From positions 25,623,905 to 25,687,904 of the forward strand of contig NC_061866.1 of the NCBI RefSeq assembly GCF_907164915.1: a DNA stretch of 64,000 bases, in the 5' to 3' direction. A program made the translations under genes and the position numbers. Of the stretch, positions 58,441 to 64,000 are shown piece by piece. Origin of the DNA: Impatiens glandulifera (Eukaryota > Streptophyta > Magnoliopsida > Ericales > Balsaminaceae). Under the pieces are notes generated by a model, which worked only from the letters and a program-made list of their open reading frames with translations, made no database searches and was not told the origin of the DNA. Position 1 is the first letter of the stretch. Every line of letters begins with the position of its first letter.

Positions 58441-60108
58441 AAATATTTACATTTATTTGGTTCCCACATTTACTTGGGTCCGTGTTTGATTAGTCCCTTG
58501 GGAATCCAAACATTAATCAGTCAGATGACTTTCCCAATAGTAGTGTTAATTATTTCACCGTTACCTGGCTTGACATCTCTTTGTCTGTCAGTTGGTGTTT
58601 CATTGTATCGTTGTATTGGTGAAAGTTGATTTTTTCTGTATGAACGTGTGTAGGTTTCGTTTCTTATCGACTGGTTGGCTTTCCTTCTCTCAGAATGAAG
58701 CAATTTAGTCGTGTCGGCTTTCCTTCTTTACTTAATTTCTTTAGCTAGCGGTATGTTATGATCTGCATCGATATTGGTTGAACTGCTCTTAACGAAGCTT
58801 ATCAACGGAAGCTTGTTCTTGTTGAGGTTCAACTCTTTGGAATGTATCCGATTAGCCGACTTACCGCCTTTGTATCCAAGGCCAAACTTTTATTTTGGAT
58901 GTCTTTGGTAGGTGGACATCTGGCTCACGGCTTCACTGGATTTCTTCCAAGCAGCCTTGACATACTTAAATCTTTCATTTTTTTCGGTTAGCGATTGAAC
59001 TGTCTTCTTGAGCTTCTCATTCTCAACGGATAGTTCAACTGGTTCATCGGTCTTGGTTCCACTTGATTCACCGATTTGGAAGTTGCTCGGTTGATCAGTA
59101 TGGACATTTAGTCGGGTAAGTACAAAGGAAGACAGGTTCTTGAACTCAATGACCATATCGTTGAGAGAAGTGACCAAATCTTCCTTAGTGAACTCTTTAG
59201 AAGAGAAGTCAAATACTTCTTCCTCCTTAGCCATGAGATAAGGAAATTCGTTGTCATCATTCTCCGTGTCGGAATAAGCCCAATAGCATCCTCCGTCATC
59301 GGCTAGTAGTGCCTTCTGAACTTCTTTTCCTTCACCAGATTGCTGATATTCACCTCTCTAGTTGTATTCAGTCGGTCTACGATCATCTGGCCTTCAGTCG
59401 TCTCTCCTTGGTCTTCTGCACTCCGACCTGTAATGACTTAAAGCATTACAATTATAACATCCAACATAAGATTTATCACCGTAGTTATAGTTGTAGTTGT
59501 TGTTTTTTGATGTTTGACTATTCTTAATGAATCTTTCGAATTTTCTTGCAAGTATGGTCATCGCATCTTCGGTAAATTGTTAAGCGGTTTTGATTGGTGC
59601 CGGAACGGTTGGTTCCACTGATGTCACCAAAGCTTTGGTTGTGGTTGACGTTGAGAATTCATCTTCAATCCGAGATCTCATCTCGAACTTGTATGCTTTC
59701 AAGTCCTCAAACACATCGTGCAGTTTCATTTGTCCGAGACTGTTAGATTCTCGCATTACCATTGTTTTTATTTCCTAAGCACTAGGAAGAGATCTCAGTG
59801 CTTTGATAATGGTCTCTTTGTTTTCATACTTCTTTCCAAGGGTAGACAGCTCATTAACCACATTTGTGAACCGATCACTGAACTCCTTCATGGTTTCACC
59901 TAGTTTCATCTTAATGTTCTCAAACTTCTGAGTTGCCACCAGTATCTTGTTTTCTTTGGTTCTTTCATTTCCCTCATGAAGCTAAATCACCGTTTTGCAT
60001 ACTTCCTTTGCAGTCGTACAATCTCTGACTTTTCTAAATGTGTTTTTGTCTAGAGCATTGAAGATATGTCTCCTGCAATGGTTGTCTAGGTTGTTCCTTC
60101 GCCTATCT
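58441..60108 (-). pseudogene. gag: gag of element E, main part
   Basis: Minus strand, resuming exactly at the target duplication of the solo LTR (60108). R-R-N-N-L-D-N, A-L-D-K-N, T-A-K-E-V, then L-H-E-G-N-E-R-T-K-E-N-K and F-S-D-R-F-T-N mark the UBN2-type gag domain. A complete zinc knuckle C-Y-N-C-x4-H-x4-C lies at about 59462-59420. A Glu-rich helical region with L-x-x-E-N-E-K-L-K-K follows (59234-58890). Stops near 59990, 59765 and 59582 interrupt it. Confidence 0.9.
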
Positions 60109-61936
60109 GATAGGATCGACTTTATCGATAGAGACGGGGGTCTAGCTAAGGATGAAGGATTATGAAAAACGGTTTGAAATAAATCATGTTAATGATTTAA
60201 TTCGCTTCTATTCTACGCAAACACTTGTAAACACTTGAAACAGATTCAAGGCGGAATTGTTTACTTGGGTTTGAAGCACAACATAAAATATGAAAAGATG
60301 ATAGAAATGAAAGAACGCATCAGTTTATTTATGGATGTTCGGAGAAACTCTCCTACGTCACCCCTTCTTCCAACCACCGGAAGGATTCACTATAATATGA
60401 TTCGAATCAAATACATTTTACACACACTTAGCTCACTATTGAACATAACACTTTCTGTTCAATTACAAGATGAAGAATATCACTCAGCTAAAGGTATTTT
60501 GATTCTAGCTCTCTCTTGATTCACACACAGTACAATCAGAAAGCAGCTTCACAATATGAATATTCAAAGGCTTGAATTCCGTAAGCAAGATGATCGAGAT
60601 CGACAAATTTGTAGGCTAGCAGTTATCTCTCTTGATTAAGGCAGATTGTCCGTTGTCCTTTAGATTTGTTAAATACTGAGCATGAGTTAACGGTCGAATC
60701 TTTTAGAATAATACATTGTACTTTTCCATTTGAAAGCCTCCATTGTATACACCAGGTTCTGAGCACAAGGATCGTGGCCGTACATCACTGGTAGTGCGCC
60801 GAATATTCCATCAGGGATGTACCTGCAAGACAAGTAATGTGAGGAAAATTCTCTTACGTGGCATTAGTTGGTTGGTTGCATATAGTTGTTGTACTACTCT
60901 TCACTAGAAAGTGGAGCATGAGTAGGGTACAGCTATAGCACGTGGGTAGGTGAATGCTAGCTTCAAGCATACTGCTTAAGTTGAGCATTAGACGTATTTC
61001 AGTTAGACGGATTGTGAAACTCTGTCTAATGAAATCAAACATCTCCTTCTAATAACAACGTCTATTAGACTCACGTCTAATTACAATAACCATTAGACTG
61101 TACGTCTAACTCCACTGAGTTAGACTACAGGTCTAATTCCGGTTCTACCTCAGACTTATCTGAAGGAATTAGACTCATGTCTAACTTTCACTTAATTAGT
61201 CTACACGTCTAATTATCCAATAACCATTAGACTGTACGCCTAACTCCACTGAGTTAGACTACACGTCTAATTCCGGTTCTACCTCAGACTTTTCTGAAGG
61301 AGTTAGACTCACGTCTAATTTTCACTTTCTATTAGACTGCACATCTAACTCCACTGAGTTAGACTGCACATCTAATTCCGAATATTTATTAGACCATCCG
61401 TCTAATTGCAAGTCTATTAGACTACACGTCTAACTCCGTTGAGTTAGACTTTACGTCTAACTCCGTTGAGTTAGACTTTACGTCTAATTCTATGCATTCA
61501 TTAGACTACATGTCTAACTATGGTGAGTTAGACTATACGTCTAATTCTATGCATTCATTAGACTACACGTCTAACTCCGATGAGTTAGACTGTACGTCTA
61601 ATTCTATGCATTCATTAGACTACACGTCTAACTTCGATGAGTTAGACTGTACCTCTAATTCTATGCATTCATTAGACTACACGTCTAACTCCGGTGAGTT
61701 AGACTGTACGTCTAATTCTATGTATTCATTAGACTACACGTCTAACTCCGATGAGTTAGACTGTACGTTTAATTTTATGCATCTAATCCCAAAATCGGTC
61801 TAATGACTCTCATTAGAGCCAAGTCTTATGAAGTATGATTTCGATACACCTGCATCAAAACTCATAAGTCATTTCATCATCAAAATTTCAATGGTTAAAT
61901 TATTTCAACTATCAGTCAGAATAATTTGACCCAACA
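60109..61936 (-). mobile_element. Solo LTR, A family, inside the gag of element E
   Basis: 1828 bp, minus strand, TGTTGGGTCAAATTATTCTG at 61936 to ...GATCCTATCA at 60109. Perfect 5-bp duplication CTATC at 60104-60108 and 61937-61941. TTAGAC array at about 60990-61800. TATA-like ATATTTAAC-type sequence near 60680; conserved block at 60390-60327. Very similar to the LTRs of element A. Confidence 0.95.
60990..61800 (-). repeat. TTAGAC inverted-repeat array of the solo LTR
   Basis: Units TTAGACTACACGTCTAA and TTAGACTGTACGTCTAA (+ strand), arms TTAGAC/GTCTAA. From 61490 to 61790 a regular composite unit of about 62 bp (TATGCATTCATTAGAC...GATGAGTTAGAC) repeats five times, giving spurious ORFs. Confidence 0.92.
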
Positions 61937-61941
61937 CTATC

Positions 61942-62104
61942 TTCGACTGTCCATTCACCCTTTCTCCTTCTCAATCTTTATCGGACCTTCGCTAAGAATG
62001 GCCGCCATTTCATCATCCATGGTAATCAGATGTAAATACATCTAAACCATCCAATCGACAAATGCCTCACTTTCTAGTATCGGGGGCTTCTCATTGTGAG
62101 TCAT
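61942..62104 (-). pseudogene. gag: gag start of element E
   Basis: Minus strand ATG 62104: M-T-H-N-E-K-P-P, then D-W-M-V, a stop, M-Y-L-H-L-I-T-M-D-D-E-M, G-P-I-K-I-E-K, a one-base frameshift and W-T-V-E-D. Closely similar to the gag start of element F (H-L-I-T-M-D-D-E-M is shared). The frame then continues beyond the solo LTR. Confidence 0.9.
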
Positions 62105-62140
62105 GTTTCCCAGCTTCGTGTTACTTTAGTGTTGAGACTA

Positions 62141-62157
62141 GCTTCTCTAATACCACT
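62141..62157 (-). other. Primer binding site of element E
   Basis: Minus strand TGGTATTAGAGAAGC follows the LTR end; one substitution (C to T) within TGGTATCAGAG. Confidence 0.85.
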
Positions 62158-62560
62158 TGTTATGATCGGGATCGCCGATAGGGGACTGGGGTCTGGCTAA
62201 AGGAGACATCTTACAACACACAAACAACGGTTGGCTCTAATTCGGATAAGAATTAAAATCGGTCTAAACACTTCTCAAACTATCATAAACTCTTGAACCG
62301 GGTTCAAGTGTGGAAGTATATTGTTTCAGCTTGAAGCAACACACATTAGTTCAGTTGATAATGTAAATGAAATATGGAAATAATGCAAGACAGTGGTTTT
62401 ATGGATGTTCGGAGATAAAAATCATGCGTCACCCCTTTTCTCAAATAGCGAGAAGGATATTCACTAAGGAATATTCAACAACACAACAATACACGATCGA
62501 GTCTTATTTACCGCTCGATGTACACTTTACAATACTCACATAGTATTGTAATACACTTTA
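62158..62560 (-). repeat. 5' LTR of element E, R/U5 part
   Basis: Matches 47484-47955 of the 3' LTR: ATCGGGATCGCCGATAGGGG, the conserved block (62460-62401) and CACGATCGAGTCTTAT. Its upstream part is cut off by element F at 62560; the last 5 bases (CTTTA) should be F's left target duplication. Confidence 0.88.
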
Positions 62561-63850
62561 TGTTAGATAAAATTAGACCGGTCAACAGAACTTAACATAA
62601 ATAAACCTCCCATGCAGGAACAAAGAACCGGACCAGTCATAGTACCCAACCGGATTGAGAAAACCAACCGGTCAGATCACTAAGCCGGTTAAGAAAACTC
62701 AACCGGTCAAGTTATCAAACCGACCAGAAACATGACCGCACAAAGAAAGACAGGATCGGTCAAAATCAAAGGCTGGAAACACCAGATAGTCGGTCATTAA
62801 CCGACCAGAAGCCAAAGCAAATAACCGGAAGCCATTTGCTTAAAGACAAATAACCGGAAGCCATCCGCTTAAAGATAAGTAACCGACCAGCATAAGAAGA
62901 TACTTCGTGTATCTGTTGAGAATGATACCAAAGGAACAGACTGAACATTTCCATATTCATACAAGTCTGAGGACAGTCTGCAGGCTATAGAAGACTGTCC
63001 TACAGGATCTTTCTACTTCAGGATAAATCAGAAAAGCAATCTTCCAAGTACAGACAACTGTCTAACCGACAGTTACCACATTGAGTAAAAGACAAACCTA
63101 GCCGGTTTGACCTACATACTGGAAGAACAGACCGACAGGTCTGAAAAGTTGACCGCCAGGTCTGAATCACTGAACCTCTGCTCAGCCAATCAAATTCAAG
63201 GAAGTGAAATATGACCGTTGGCATATTTCACCTATAAAAGGAGCAGATGAAGAAGAGTAAATGGGGAACACATTGAACATTTAATTTACAAGTGATAAGA
63301 GTGTGTTCTATCTCTAGAAAGCATAAGTGCTAAGTTGAAGTGTAATTTTTACAATTTCGGTTAAAATTGTACTTGTGTTATCGAGCAGGAAATAAGTCTC
63401 GATCGGATTGTGTTTGTATTCCTTAGTGAATATCCTTCTCGCGGTTTCGAGAGGAAGGGGTGACGTAGGAGCTTTATCTCCGAACATCCATAAAAAACCT
63501 GTCTTGTTATTTACTTTCCGACTGATTTACTTTATAACCGAGCTGTACTAACCTACCTACATCGCTTTGACCGACTCTACATTACCTAAACCGAATCACC
63601 AAATTACAAAACCGACCCAGCAACTTCCAAACCTGACTTATCCAAAAACCGGTTCTTCCTATCTCGTGAGTGTGCTGCTTCAACTTGAAACAAACCTCTT
63701 CCGCGCTTGAACCTAATTCAAGGGTTTGTGACAGTTTGTGTAGTATTGAAACTCCGGTGTTAATCTCTAACCGGATTAATCACCACCCTTTGAGTGAGAA
63801 CCGCTAACCGGCCCAACCCCGGTCCTCCAGCCGCGACCTAGATCCTAACA
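62561..63850 (+). repeat. 5' LTR of element F, intact
   Basis: 1290 bp with perfect terminal inverted repeat TGTTAG...CTAACA. U3 is rich in ACCGG/CCGGT and has a 36-bp direct repeat (AAATAACCGGAAGCCAT, 62818-62885). CCAAT at 63186 and TATA at 63233. Conserved block: hairpin CCTTCTCG...CGAGAGGAAGG, GGGGTGACGTAGGAG, CGAACATCCATAAA at 63433-63494. Confidence 0.93.
63232..63239 (+). promoter_or_regulatory. TATA box of the element F LTR
   Basis: CTATAAAA after ATGACCGTTGGCATATTTCA; the equivalent site in the element 0 LTR is at 3402-3409. Transcription of the genomic RNA would start about 30 bp downstream. Confidence 0.75.
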
Positions 63851-63852
63851 AT

Positions 63853-63865
63853 TGGTATCAGAGCA
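63853..63865 (+). other. Primer binding site of element F
   Basis: TGGTATCAGAGCA, two bases after the LTR, is complementary to the 3' end of initiator tRNA-Met, the usual plant copia primer. Confidence 0.95.
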
Positions 63866-63889
63866 GTTAGTTTCAATACTCAAGCAAGC

Positions 63890-64000
63890 ATGTATTTCGA
63901 TAGGCCCCCAATGCTAGAAGGTGACGACTTTGCCAACTGGAAGGCACGCATGCACCTACACTTAATCACCATGGATGATGAGATGCAGTTCATTCTGGCC
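63890..64000 (+). CDS. gag: gag of element F, N-terminal 37 codons
   Basis: ATG at 63890, 25 bp after the primer site; the frame is open to the window end. Begins M-Y-F-D-R-P-P, then F-A-N-W-K-A-R-M-H-L-H-L, the copia gag opening with the conserved Trp and the L-x-x-x-M-D-D-E-M helix seen also in elements B and E. The product would be the nucleocapsid precursor that packages the element RNA in virus-like particles in the cytoplasm. Whether the rest of gag and pol is intact cannot be seen. Confidence 0.88.
   Translation, partial: MYFDRPPMLEGDDFANWKARMHLHLITMDDEMQFILA

Larger units (their letters stand above)
47484..62560 (-). mobile_element. Ty1/copia element E with three aORF copies
   Basis: Minus strand: 5' LTR (62560-62158, rest beyond the window because element F interrupts it), primer site, gag (62104-61942 and 60108-58441, split by a solo LTR), protease, integrase, RT, RNase H (to about 55311), three aORF copies (54854-49171), polypurine tract, 3' LTR (48757-47484). 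Both LTRs share TGTTAG..., GATCGGGATCGC and the Ser/Arg-poor U5. The base 5-mer next to the 3' LTR is CATGG (47479-47483); its partner is outside the window. Confidence 0.9.
62561..64000 (+). mobile_element. Ty1/copia element F, 5' end, apparently young
   Basis: + strand element inserted in the 5' LTR of E: complete 5' LTR, perfect primer site, open gag to the end of the window. Every feature visible is intact, unlike all other elements here. Candidate left target duplication CTTTA (62556-62560). Confidence 0.9.

Overview
The window looks like nuclear, AT-rich, gene-poor DNA of a flowering plant, built almost entirely of nested, decayed LTR retrotransposons. I see no convincing host gene, tRNA or rRNA. 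Evidence for a plant: Ty1/copia gag-pol with initiator-tRNA-Met primer sites, a Ty3/gypsy gag-protease of a plant type, a PIF/Harbinger-like DNA element with TTA target duplications, and several copies of a large extra ORF of the plant-restricted 'putative plant transposon protein' kind. From memory, similar proteins are common in Lamiales (for example Dorcoceras), so an asterid is my best guess.

Layout. 1-3535: 3' end of a + strand copia element (element 0: extra-ORF remnant, polypurine tract, truncated LTR). 3536-36612: a minus-strand Ty3/gypsy element (G), broken up by later insertions. A minus-strand copia element (B, 6793-32137, perfect 5-bp target duplication CAAGA) sits in the G gag. 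B is itself interrupted by a + strand LTR element (A, 13468-23551) in its reverse transcriptase and by a 2.8-kb palindromic Harbinger-like element (25196-28023) in its integrase. A truncated copia 3' end (C, 32252-33609 plus a little internal sequence) also sits in G. 37544-40887: a + strand solo LTR of the A family, interrupted by a minus-strand solo LTR of the same family (38173-39932); both have perfect target duplications. 40888-47483: old gypsy fragments and minisatellites. 47484-62560: minus-strand copia element E, with gag, pol and three extra-ORF copies; a solo A-family LTR (60109-61936) interrupts its gag. 62561-64000: start of a + strand copia element F with an intact LTR, perfect primer site and open gag, inserted into the 5' LTR of E.

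How the parts work together. Elements B and E show the order LTR-gag-protease-integrase-RT-RNase H-extra ORF-polypurine tract-LTR, like the Sirevirus branch of Ty1/copia. The extra ORF begins with a conserved domain of about 230-250 residues, followed in long copies by a charged coiled-coil region and, in at least A, an Arg/Gly-rich tail. Several copies have their own TATA box and a leader of about 110-130 nt. In A, and less clearly in B, the DNA upstream of that internal promoter carries the same short palindromic motif that forms the large tandem array in the U3 of the element's own LTRs. This pairing of a self-encoded protein with family-specific motif arrays is the most interesting candidate system here, and may parallel VANC-type anti-silencing in VANDAL transposons.
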